A stretch of DNA of 10,434 nucleotides from Dissophora ornata (GCA_025201705.1 MU617581.1:1-10434), one strand, 5' to 3'. Numbered from the stretch's first letter, positions 1 to 10,434 are shown. Notes: generated by a model not told the origin, from the letters alone. Translations and numbers: made by a program.

Positions 1-20
1 GTTATTTTTTTTTGACTTTT

Positions 21-141
21 CTGAGTGACCGAAGTTAATTGCTCAAACACATGGTATTTACGCCAGGGTGGGACGAAATGTTTTTTTGTCAGCTTTTTTC
101 CCGTTTTTTTTTTGCAATTAGGGTGGCAGCATATGCGTTAC
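21..141 (-). other. Possible 3' intron of the DUF2470-like gene
   Basis: On the minus strand the donor is CAG|GTAACG (141 downwards). A TTAAC branch-point-like element lies about 14 nt before the acceptor CAG at 23-21. Splicing joins CAG (Gln) in phase 0 to AAA AGT CAA at 20-12, and the frame stays open to position 1. The size (121 nt) fits the other introns here. If real, the gene is truncated by the window edge. If not, the protein ends at 118. Confidence 0.4.
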
Positions 142-459
142 CTGACGGCGACGGTTGATAACGGGGGTGCCTTTCTCTGATGTTACTTTCTTGCATACAT
201 GCAGAAACGCGTCCTTGACGGTCTTTACAGAAGTGACAGGTTCCAAGAATGCCACAGATACCTCAAAATCTCTTCCTAGAGAGTTCCGACCATCGATCTT
301 GAAACCTTCCTGACGGACTCCCACCACACTTGCGGAAATGACATCTTGCTTTGTGAAGGATCGTGCCATGGCAAGGATACTGTCTGGATATTGCTCGTTG
401 AATGTTTGACACAAACTCTCCGAGTACGGGGAGATCAAATCTTGAGGCTGTTGAGTCAT
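118..459 (-). CDS. Small DUF2470-like protein, C-terminus uncertain
   Basis: Read without introns from the ATG at 459-457 to the TAA at 120-118, this gives 113 residues. Seen: an N-terminal helix-like segment with the pattern LCQTFNEQYPDSILAMAR, then alternating hydrophobic residues (ASVVGVRQEGFKI), a strand-like FEVSVAFLEPV, then a helix VKTVKDAFLHVCKKV. This order (helix with N..hPDsll, beta strands ending v.F..Pv, final helix) resembles the small DUF2470 domain, which also occurs in haem-binding HugZ-like proteins. That match is from memory and is moderate. The ATG at 459 was chosen because the upstream in-frame stretch to 642 is a low-complexity pyrimidine leader giving poly-F/L/S. The 3' end is doubtful: CAG|GTAACG at 144-136 is a good donor, and TTAAC followed by CAG at 23-21 is a matching acceptor. 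An intron 141-21 would remove the last seven residues and continue in frame past the window edge. No AATAAA was seen downstream on this strand. Function unknown. Confidence 0.55.
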   Translation of the reverse strand: MTQQPQDLISPYSESLCQTFNEQYPDSILAMARSFTKQDVISASVVGVRQEGFKIDGRNSLGRDFEVSVAFLEPVTSVKTVKDAFLHVCKKVTSEKGTPVINRRRQVTHMLPP

Positions 460-655
460 GGTGTTTGGTGCGGGGAGGGGGGGTGGGAAAGGAATGGCGA
501 ATGAGAAGAGCGATGAGGAATGAGGAAGAAGAAAAAGAAAAAGAAGAAGAAGAAGATGAGAGAGAAAAAAGAAGGATGAAAAAAAAGAAAACAGTGAGCA
601 ATCGGGGAAGGAAACAAAGGACTTTTTGACACATGTGGACATCGGGACACTGTTC
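460..655 (-). promoter_or_regulatory. Pyrimidine-rich 5' leader of the DUF2470-like gene
   Basis: Read on the minus strand, this stretch is dominated by CTT/TTC runs (the plus strand shows gaagaagaaaaagaaa). It lies directly upstream of the ATG at 459. Similar CT-rich leaders precede the kelch and ARG8 genes in this window, so it is probably a transcription-start and 5' UTR region rather than coding sequence. No TATA box could be assigned. Confidence 0.4.
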
Positions 656-1032
656 CCCCGCGGATCAGAAAAACGCGTTTATGAAGGGTTAAAAGGATAA
701 ACCGGCCCAGCCTTTACTTTTTTGCTTGCTGTCTGTTCAACTCTACTCTATTCTTGGCTTCGAGAGGGGGGCGGTGCACGGTCTCGCCCAAGTCCGCAAC
801 GGCCTGTGGCGATGACCTTGAACACGAATACATGTCTGCTGCTTTCCCTCAACGCTGTCATGCAAGGGACCAATTTCTTTATTTTTGGTTATTGGTGGCG
901 CTGTAGCACCTAGCCTTCTGCGTCTTCTCGACGTATCGCTCACTCCAATGCGACGGGTGCCCACACTACTAGGCTAAAAACTCGGGGGCGACGTCTTTCT
1001 CGCTCTCCCTCTCTCCCTCTCCCTCTCTCTAT
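656..1032. other. Intergenic stretch between the two minus-strand genes
   Basis: No gene is recognised. Short reading frames on both strands lack codon structure or homology. Reading leftwards, the stretch should hold the 3' UTR and poly(A) site of COPS9, then the promoter of the DUF2470-like gene. A CT-rich microsatellite (ctctccctctccctctctct) lies at about 1003-1030, immediately after the COPS9 stop. Confidence 0.5.
878..883 (-). terminator. Candidate poly(A) signal of COPS9
   Basis: The plus strand reads TTTATT, which is AATAAA on the minus strand, 150 nt beyond the COPS9 stop at 1033. Position and orientation fit a polyadenylation signal. A hexamer in AT-rich DNA can also occur by chance. 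Confidence 0.45.
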
Positions 1033-1502
1033 CTACAAGTCGTCGTCAAACAAATCCGGAAAATCTACAAACGTATCGATGGTATGTCAGTATGAATGGG
1101 AACGGGAAAAGGGAAGGCTAAACAACAGAGCGCGTCTTCTTTTCCGCACACCACACACAACAAAGAGGACAGTGCTTCGCTGCCACATTTGATAAGGTAG
1201 AGGAGAGGCAGGCCTAGTTTCAACAAAATCAAATATACTTGCCATTGAAGAAGTTCTTGTCAACAACCTTAATGTTGGGTTGGCGGTTGTTTCCATAACG
1301 AGGGGCACCGGAGCCATCTTCAAAGGGTTCCTCACCCGTAGGCGAAGGGGCGACGAAATCGTCCTCGTCGAGCATCATGTCTTCTTCATAGTCGTCAACT
1401 ATTTTTTTTTTTTTATTTGGCAAAATAAAAGTGTTGGTGATTGGTCATAGGGAAGGGGCGAATAGGCATTGGCATGGGAATTGCTGATCGCTTACTATCC
1501 AT
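1033..1502 (-). CDS. COPS9: COP9 signalosome subunit 9 (COPS9/CSNAP) homologue, three exons
   Basis: Reconstructed exons on the minus strand: 1502-1496, 1398-1243 and 1064-1033. They total 195 nt and encode 64 residues plus TAG. Human COPS9 has 57. The product is very acidic (DDYEEDMM, LDEDDF near the N-terminus; DDD at the end) and finishes NFFNDFPDLFDDDL. This aligns with the human tail FFNDFEDLFDDDDIQ, the diagnostic part of the family. In animals the protein is the ninth and smallest signalosome subunit and helps regulate this cullin-deneddylating complex. The ATG has A at -3 and G at +4. Exon 1 carries only ATG GAT A and splices to TT (Ile) through GTAAGC...ATAG. Intron 2 is GC-AG. The gene is divergent from MetAP2. 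A simple ORF scan shows only exon 2, with a false TTG start in intronic sequence. The exon-2/exon-3 join is strongly supported by the motif; the 7-nt first exon rests on phase and splice signals alone. Confidence 0.85.
1065..1242 (-). other. GC-AG intron in COPS9
   Basis: The donor reads AATG|GCAAGT, with GC instead of GT but the rest of the consensus intact. A CTGAC branch point lies at 1090-1086 and the acceptor is TTTGTAG at 1071-1065. The length is 178 nt. Only this join gives Asn-Asp-Phe-Pro-Asp-Leu-Phe in frame. The GT four bases further in (GTATAT, starting at 1238) would produce a frameshift to FFNGKFSGFV and a stop. Confidence 0.85.
1399..1495 (-). other. Intron 1 of COPS9
   Basis: The donor is ATA|GTAAGC at 1495 downwards. 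The acceptor is ATAG, ending at 1399, preceded by a long A-run. The length is 97 nt. It joins phase 1 (A + TT = Ile). The A-run before the acceptor, in place of pyrimidines, is unusual and lowers confidence slightly. Confidence 0.7.
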
Positions 1503-1701
1503 GCTGGCGTGTCTGTGTGTGTGTGTGTGCGTGTGTTGTGCGTGATGGTTTTAACATGAAAGACTCGACAGCTGCGTCGCATCACAATGGCAATGACCAA
1601 AATGGCCCGCGGAGTGACTGCTTGCGCGTACCCAATCTTATTTTTTTTTTTACTCTGAATCCCAAAGGATCAGTTTCTTGGCCCCCACATCACCAAGTAG
1701 C
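1503..1701. promoter_or_regulatory. Bidirectional promoter between COPS9 and MetAP2
   Basis: Only 199 bp separate the two divergent start codons, so the genes must share this interval for promoters and 5' UTRs. It contains a GT/TG microsatellite (about 1509-1540) next to the COPS9 start and a T-run at about 1640-1651 before the MetAP2 start. Both ATGs sit in the same good context, AGCATGGA. No clear TATA box is visible in either direction. Confidence 0.6.
1509..1540. repeat. (GT)n microsatellite
   Basis: Alternating G/T with an uninterrupted TG core at about 1514-1529 and flanking gtgtgt units. It lies in the shared COPS9/MetAP2 promoter, probably within the COPS9 5' UTR. Confidence 0.9.
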
Positions 1702-3761
<2,060 letters not shown>

Positions 3762-3768
3762 TCGCCAA

Positions 3769-3774
3769 AATAAA
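3769..3774 (+). terminator. Poly(A) signal of MetAP2
   Basis: Canonical AATAAA eight nucleotides after the TAG stop, followed by T-rich sequence (cattttctttgtgt) that fits a downstream processing region. The 3' UTR would be unusually short. Confidence 0.65.
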
Positions 3775-4256
3775 AGCGCATCATTTTCTTTGTGTATCGT
3801 TCTCTTGTAATATTCCTGGTAAAGAAAAGATTTTCTCGGGAAGAGAACTGAGCACCACTGCGGAGTGTGCATGGAGTACCTTCCTGGCTGTGATTTGCAA
3901 ATGAGAGAGAGAGAGACAAGTATATGTTTGAAAGTCTACCAAAAAAAGAAGACTACAGGGGGATAGGAAGAGCGACCTGGCAGGCTGCGAGTGAGTTAAG
4001 CGGCGCGGAGGATGGCGGGGATCTGGTTCCTAAAAATAAGATCACGTCGAAAATGCGCGCGGAGCTGGGTGTAAACGGTGTGTGTCTCTGAAATGAATGA
4101 ATGAATGAACAATGTTTGTCGTTTTCTGGCCAGCTGGACATGAACACTATTATTGGGCTGAGACTTGGAGCATGGTTCTGGAGAAGGGGGGGCGGGGGCG
4201 GTGGCGGCTTAGTCTTGAAGCCACACACAGCTGAATAATGTTATGAGGATGCGACC
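3775..4256. other. Intergenic, no secure gene
   Basis: Holds the MetAP2 3' flank, a GA repeat at about 3904-3916, an AATG repeat at 4092-4108 and a G-rich stretch at 4184-4206. On the minus strand, 4087-3996 could be a terminal exon: acceptor CATTTCAG, then an open frame ending HFRRDLIFRNQIPAILRAA and TAA. I could not link it to convincing upstream exons or a known family. Other frames look random. Confidence 0.4.
4092..4108. repeat. (AATG)n tetranucleotide repeat
   Basis: About four units of AATG. Its reverse complement, (CATT)n, recurs at about 4601-4613, and a related TTCATTCC array lies at about 5134-5157. These are simple-sequence repeats of one motif family spread across the intergenic region. 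Confidence 0.8.
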
Positions 4257-4264
4257 TATAAAAG
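4257..4264 (+). promoter_or_regulatory. TATAAAAG box with no clear gene
   Basis: A perfect TATAWAWR-type TATA box on the plus strand. The nearest downstream ATG (4355) opens a frame of only nine codons, so no protein gene follows. It could drive a non-coding RNA or be a chance match. The same bases read CTTTTATAG on the other strand, which could equally be a splice acceptor. Confidence 0.25.
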
Positions 4265-5119
4265 TTAGCGTGGTTGGGTCTGGCTCACAATCGTTTATTT
4301 GTTTATTCTCAAGAGGTACTTTCATCTATCTCGGTACTGCAAACTGAGTCGCAACATGGCCGTTGCACACACAGCAAACAATTGACAAGCGTTCAGAGTA
4401 ATAACGAAAGACAAGAGGTATTGGTTTTCTGGTGGTGGGTAGCGTACAGAGAGAGAAGCATGGAGGTGGAGGTGGTGAGGGAGCCGCAATGGCAGGCGTT
4501 CGTAGGTGGTCCGAGGGGGGAAAGCGAACGAATGAAAGAGAAAACGAATCAGCTGGATAGGGAGAGTGCATGTCCCGTTTGGGACTAGCGAATGAGAGCA
4601 CATTCATTCATTCAAGCATCTGTGAGTGTTGTGTCGTACTGCTGGACACCTCTGTGCATGTCCACAGGGCAAGATACAGTCGTTTTTTTCTTTGTTCGTG
4701 TTTGTTCATTACCGTCCAGTGGATCCCCGCTCACGGTGTGATCTGATATGCATCGAATCCGCTCGTCGCATGTGGTCATGTTTTTACATTATTTTTTTTA
4801 CCAGGAACAGACACCCGGCCCATCTTCTATCTGTTATCAACGAGAGCGTCGGTGGGGGGTCTGGCCTGGGCAATAAACAACGTTCCAGTCAATTACGAGC
4901 CAGCCCCTCCTCTCGCACGCACAACTAATTCGTTCCCAGCAGCAAATGAACAGCGCCAGTTGCTCACCCAGAGAGAGCGAAGGGTGTTGTTGTTGTTGTT
5001 GTTGTTGCTGTTGTTGTCATCTCATCGTCGTCGCATGTTTGCGTGAAAACAAATAGAGGGCGAGAGCCAAAAGAAAAAAAAGTAAAAAAGTAAAAAAAAA
5101 GAAAAGGGACCTCCACCAC
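4265..5119. other. Intergenic, no gene recognised
   Basis: Short overlapping frames occur on both strands (for example 4274-4588 plus, 4322-4607 minus), but none has a family motif or plausible composition. No tRNA, 5S rRNA or snRNA signature was seen. A CATT repeat lies at 4601-4613, a GTT repeat at about 4984-5018, and an A-rich block (aaaaaaagtaaaaaagtaaa) at 5070-5105 just before the pyrimidine-rich leader of the kelch gene. Confidence 0.45.
4984..5018. repeat. (GTT)n trinucleotide repeat
   Basis: About eleven GTT units with one GCT interruption. It is non-coding in the accepted gene models. As CAA on the other strand it would encode poly-Gln, but no supporting frame exists there. Confidence 0.9.
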
Positions 5120-5701
5120 ATCTCTGTTTGTTCTTCATTCCTTCATTCCTTCATTCCCATCGCTTTCATCAACCCGCCATCTCTCTTCCCCCTCCCTCTC
5201 CCATCTTCTCCATCTCTCCCCCTCATCTGACCCACCAACACATCGTCCTTATTGGTCTCACCTCTGCCCTCTTTCTATTTGTTCGTACTCACGCCTACAC
5301 AATGGACAAGTCCTAAGAGAGCAGCAATATCACCAGCTACACCAACGCTTCTCACTCGCCCTTCTCCCTCCCCACCCCTTCCTCCTTTTGTATATATCAG
5401 GAGCAATTCCCGTCCACCTGCCCTCTTTTTGACTTTATTTTTGTTACTCACATTTGCTGCACAGTCGTGGTCACTTTTGTCCAGTGCTCTCGTTTTGCAT
5501 TTTGTCGTTCCTCGGTATTTTTTCAATCTACACCCTTGCCACTCCTACTCCCCCCCTTTTTTCAATCTATCTTTCTTTTGTTATTTCAAGGACAAGGATC
5601 AACGGTCCAACCCTGTATTGTCGCTCTTCCTCTTCCCCCTTGCACAGCTCGACCAACATTATTCACCGCTCATCAGCGACAGTGCATTCCTCACCACCAG
5701 C
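5120..5701 (+). promoter_or_regulatory. Pyrimidine-rich upstream region and leader of the kelch gene
   Basis: About 580 bp strongly enriched in C and T on the plus strand, following an A-rich block. The frame of the kelch gene is open upstream as far as 5252, but it contains no ATG before 5702 and its translation is low-complexity P/S/L/F, so I treat it as promoter and 5' UTR. TATATAT at 5391-5397 is a possible TATA element. A 5' UTR intron cannot be ruled out. Confidence 0.5.
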
Positions 5702-7645
5702 ATGGTTCTTTCCAGGATAGCAGTAGGCACAGCGTCGTCTGTTGCACACAAAGGGGCATCTACTGCTGCCATATCAACTTCATTCAACACTCGCACATCT
5801 TCTCGACCAGCACTGCTCTCTCTCCTAGCAGTGGTCCTCGCCTTCACTGCAACGTTCTTGAACACAGCTGAAGCAAACACCTACCAACCAGTCTCTTACT
5901 CTGCAACAGCAGTGCTTGGGTCCCGGCTTTACATCTATGGTGGTCTCACCAACATCTCTTCCTCAACTTCGTACACTTCACAGTTCGCCACCCTCTCTTT
6001 GACCAACGCCTTTGACACGGATGATTTGCCATGGGAATTCCTTCCCGGAAATATCACTACAGCCATGGCGCCAGGTGCTGGTAGTCGTGACCAACGACGA
6101 TTCATTGTTGGAGGAAGCAGGAATAACGTTGGCCATGCACCTGCCATAGTTTTTGATTCGTCGTTGCGCACATGGTCGCAGACGACCGATTTACCGGGTG
6201 ACACCACTATTATGCAAAACTATCATCGCGATTCACCAGGAATGTCTCTGGACCAGACAAACGGGATGTTGATTCAATTTGGTGGCATGAACGCTACCAA
6301 CAACATCACAAACGACCTCACACTCTTGGATACTAGCAAGGCATCCAATGCAATGACTTGGTCATACTCTGGTAGTCTGGACTCTGTCCCGGCATTGTAC
6401 GCCCCAATCCTGCTCTATATACCCAACAACAAACAAACGCTGATCATGGGTGGATGTGACCTGATGGACAGCACCGGAACCCCTTCGCATTGTGCAGCCT
6501 TTGATACCCTCTATACCCTATCCTCCGACAGCGCAGTCTCTGCTACTCCAAAGGCATCTCGTATCTCTGTCAATGGTACAGTTCCTTCTGCGAGACTGAT
6601 GCCCTGCGCTGTTGTAATGTCAGATGGCAATGTCCTCATGTTGGGTGGAGGGGACCCAACGAATGCATTGGCGGACGCTTGGATCCTGAATACCCAAAGC
6701 TGGACGTGGTTCCAGCGTAATATCACCGACTTTCCTGTGGACGGTATTATGGGCCACAGCTGCCAGTTGGGCCCTAACGACCAGATCTTGGTTATTGGAG
6801 GTGCGTATTTTTTTTTGTCAAGCATTGAAATTATACAGTTGGTCAATGCACCATGACAAACAACAACGACAGCAACAAAAAAAAAACCTCGAATGCACAA
6901 CCCCCTTTTTTTTTGCGATCTATCAGTTTAGCTGACATGCTTTAATTTTATTCTTGTAGGTCATTCAGGAGTTAACTTTGTGCAGACTCCTCTATCGATT
7001 ATCAAGATAAAAAATTGGTCCTGGGCCTGTCATTACTGGGTTCCTGGATTCTCTACAGGCATCAAAGTTGGGCTGGCAATGACCACTGTGATCGTGGTCG
7101 GCGCCATCATTGCTGGACTGTGGATCCGCTGGCGACGCAACAAGATGGCGGCGCTCGAGAAGGTTCAGGGTCATGGCGTCAAGTCCAAGAATTCAATCAG
7201 GTCCAAGCGCACTGGAGGTAGTGGTGGCAGCGGTCGCCGTAAACGAAGCTCGAAAGCGCGTCAGCAGTCGCTAGAGCAGCAAGAGCCTGTTGAACTGGAA
7301 GGGATTCAGTATCACTCTCACGCGTATACGAGAGAAGATCAACATACCCCAGAATGGGATATGACATTGACCCATGGGGTCTATGAGACTCCAGAACGTG
7401 GTGGCATATATGCAGGCGATTTTGCATCCTCGCCGGTAGGATCATGTTCGAGCACGATTGTAGGTCCCACGTCATCAGTGATGGAGGAAGATCGCCGCGC
7501 ATGGCGGGAGCAAGAATATGAACACCGCTTGGAGTCGAGTCGGGGAATGCAACAGGGGCATATGCAGGGGGAGCACGAACGCGTTGAGCACACGCGAGGC
7601 GAGGAGACTCAGATTCGGCCAGATCTCAAGTCCGAGATTCCATAG
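5702..7645 (+). CDS. Kelch-repeat single-pass membrane protein, two exons
   Basis: Exons 5702-6800 and 6960-7645 total 1785 nt and 594 residues. Seen: a hydrophobic stretch at about 38-54 ending TAEA58, which fits a signal peptide with an unusually long n-region. Next comes a repeated ectodomain with kelch-type strands ending in double glycine: RLYIYGG (75-81), RRFIVGG (132-138), MLIQFGG (189-195), TLIMGG, NVLMLGGGDPTNALADAWIL and QILVIGG, which spans the splice join at 366/367. Downstream Trp residues (RTWS, SWTW) fit kelch blades, so a beta-propeller is likely. Several N-x-S/T sites suggest glycosylation. A transmembrane helix lies at about 402-422, stopped by RWRRNK. The 172-residue tail has a basic, Gly/Ser-rich patch and then acidic and Gln-rich sequence. 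The likely topology is propeller outside or lumenal, tail cytosolic. Ligand and role are unknown. Mucoromycota carry families of such proteins (recalled). The first in-frame ATG was used as the start. Confidence 0.88.
6801..6959 (+). other. Intron of the kelch gene
   Basis: The donor is GGAG|GTGCGT. A CTGAC branch-point-like element lies at about 6932-6936 and the acceptor is TTGTAG at 6959; phase 1, 159 nt, with T- and A-runs inside. The join completes the last kelch glycine pair, VIGGHSG. Confidence 0.92.
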
Positions 7646-8045
7646 CATTTTTTTTTCTTTCTGTAGCCTTCCAACCTCCGCTCATGTAAAATATCATATC
7701 ACGCACAACAACATGCATAGATACAATGCGCGTCATTCAAAGCCTAGGCGGAGAGGATATATGATTATTGTAGTCGACGCAGCGCGAGTCACTGTGATTT
7801 CCATTCCCCCCCCCACACACACACACGATTCTCTCGCGCAGTCACTCGATGCCCTTTGAGTCACGCTCACTGCATTCTCGTCTACCACACACGCGCACCG
7901 TTGGACAAACTCACTCACTCACAGCACGGCATACAAATAGTGTTGGTCTCTCGCTTGCCTTTCCCTCCATCCTCATTCCTTTCCTCTCTCTCTTTCTCTC
8001 CCCATCTCCTCTCCCCTCATCACACACACACACACTCATTCGCAA
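7646..8045. other. Intergenic region and ARG8 promoter
   Basis: Contains the kelch 3' flank, for which I saw no AATAAA, and the ARG8 promoter and leader. CA repeats lie at about 7814-7826 and 8021-8034. The last 90 bases before the ARG8 start are almost pure pyrimidine (ctctctctttctctcc). No additional gene was seen. Confidence 0.6.
7857..7863 (+). promoter_or_regulatory. Gcn4/CPC1-type site (TGAGTCA) upstream of ARG8
   Basis: A perfect TGASTCA match 183 bp upstream of the ARG8 ATG. A related CGAGTCA lies at 7785-7791. In ascomycetes the bZIP factors Gcn4/CPC1/CpcA bind this sequence and raise amino-acid biosynthetic genes on starvation. ARG8 is a typical target class. That the same system works in this fungus is inference. 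Confidence 0.5.
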
Positions 8046-10020
<1,975 letters not shown>

Positions 10021-10075
10021 AAAAAAAAATGATATGCGACGGGAGGGAGGGGCCACATTTAGATATAACATACAA

Positions 10076-10081
10076 AATAAA
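10076..10081 (+). terminator. Poly(A) signal of ARG8
   Basis: AATAAA about 56 nt after the TAA stop, in an A-rich context (acaaaataaataag) and followed by a CT repeat. It is the expected distance and orientation for a 3' end signal. Confidence 0.7.
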
Positions 10082-10096
10082 TAAGAAAATCATGAC

Positions 10097-10117
10097 CTCT
10101 CTCTCTCTCTCTCTCTC
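10097..10117. repeat. (CT)n microsatellite
   Basis: About ten CT units just after the ARG8 poly(A) signal. Confidence 0.9.
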
Positions 10118-10434
10118 CTGTTGCGCACTTTCCCATGGGGATCAGTGGATGGAGATGCGAGCACGAAATATTTTAGTCCGCATGCCATTTCCCCCCAGAA
10201 GAAAGAGCGAAAAGGGAAAGTGTACCTTTTTGTTGTCCGTATTTGGTAGTATTCCCACGCTCACAAAAGAAGAGAGGGAAAGAGCGCGGTTTGTGTCCTT
10301 CTTTCCAGTGCATTCCGCCGAGAGCAGCGAGTACACACATCAGAGAAACAGGGCGACGAGCATTCACCTCCCGAGTAACTGGCATAAGTTATGGAATCTT
10401 GGTTTCAGATGCTCCAAAAAAAAAAAAAAAAAAA
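10118..10434. other. Right-hand flank, no gene recognised
   Basis: Short minus-strand frames (10142-10385) have no recognisable motif. The last 19 bases (10416-10434) are all A, so the window stops inside a homopolymer. This is probably a contig end, and anything beyond is unseen. Confidence 0.5.

Noticed and set aside
460..642. N-terminal extension of the DUF2470-like frame to 174 residues
   Set aside because: It would add a low-complexity F/S/L stretch produced by a pyrimidine-rich leader. The ATG at 459 begins protein-like sequence.
1087..1335. 82-codon minus-strand frame overlapping COPS9
   Set aside because: It is in another frame and covers mostly COPS9 intron 2. It has no motif, while the COPS9 splice model explains the region.
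4156..4228. Proline-rich minus-strand frame (KPPPPPPPLL) joined to the 3996-4087 segment
   Set aside because: The only phase-compatible donor is GTCTCA, which is very weak, and the proline run comes from a G-rich repeat.
5252..5701. Kelch reading frame extended 150 codons upstream
   Set aside because: There is no ATG in frame before 5702, and the translation is low-complexity P/S/L/F from CT-rich DNA.
10142..10385. Two overlapping minus-strand frames at the right edge
   Set aside because: They have no recognisable family, unremarkable composition and no supporting signals.

Overview
The window looks like nuclear DNA of an early-diverging filamentous fungus, and I infer Mucoromycota, most likely a Mortierella relative. 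The evidence is several short spliceosomal introns per gene (91-178 nt, GTAAG-like donors, CTAAC/CTGAC-like branch points, YAG acceptors), pyrimidine-rich 5' leaders, AATAAA signals and many long homopolymers. The lineage is inference from style and gene content. No bacterial operon, mobile element, tRNA, rRNA or CRISPR array was recognised. The window ends inside an A-run, as a contig broken at a homopolymer would.

Layout. (1) 118-459, minus: a small protein resembling the DUF2470 fold, which may splice on towards the left edge. (2) 1033-1502, minus: a three-exon, 64-residue gene reconstructed here by hand. It encodes a homologue of COP9 signalosome subunit 9 (COPS9/CSNAP). Its first coding exon is 7 nt and its second intron is GC-AG, so it is invisible to simple ORF scanning. 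(3) 1702-3761, plus: methionine aminopeptidase 2 in seven exons, 470 residues, with all metal ligands present. It is divergent from COPS9 across a roughly 200-bp shared promoter. (4) 3762-5701: about 1.9 kb without a secure gene. It holds the MetAP2 3' end, microsatellites, a TATAAAAG box, a possible stray minus-strand exon and the pyrimidine-rich leader of the next gene. (5) 5702-7645, plus: a secreted-ectodomain, single-pass membrane kelch-repeat protein in two exons, 594 residues. (6) 8046-10020, plus: mitochondrial acetylornithine aminotransferase (ARG8 type) in five exons, 466 residues. One acceptor is preceded by an uninterrupted T58, and a Gcn4/CPC1-type TGAGTCA lies upstream of the start. 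(7) 10021-10434: 3' UTR, a CT repeat and non-coding sequence.

The genes do not form a pathway. They cover N-terminal methionine removal (MetAP2), cullin deneddylation (COPS9), arginine synthesis (ARG8) and a cell-surface or endomembrane kelch protein of unknown role. The most valuable result is the hidden COPS9 gene: a GC donor gives the conserved acidic-aromatic tail, and a GT donor 4 nt downstream would destroy it. I saw no evidence for a new multi-gene system.
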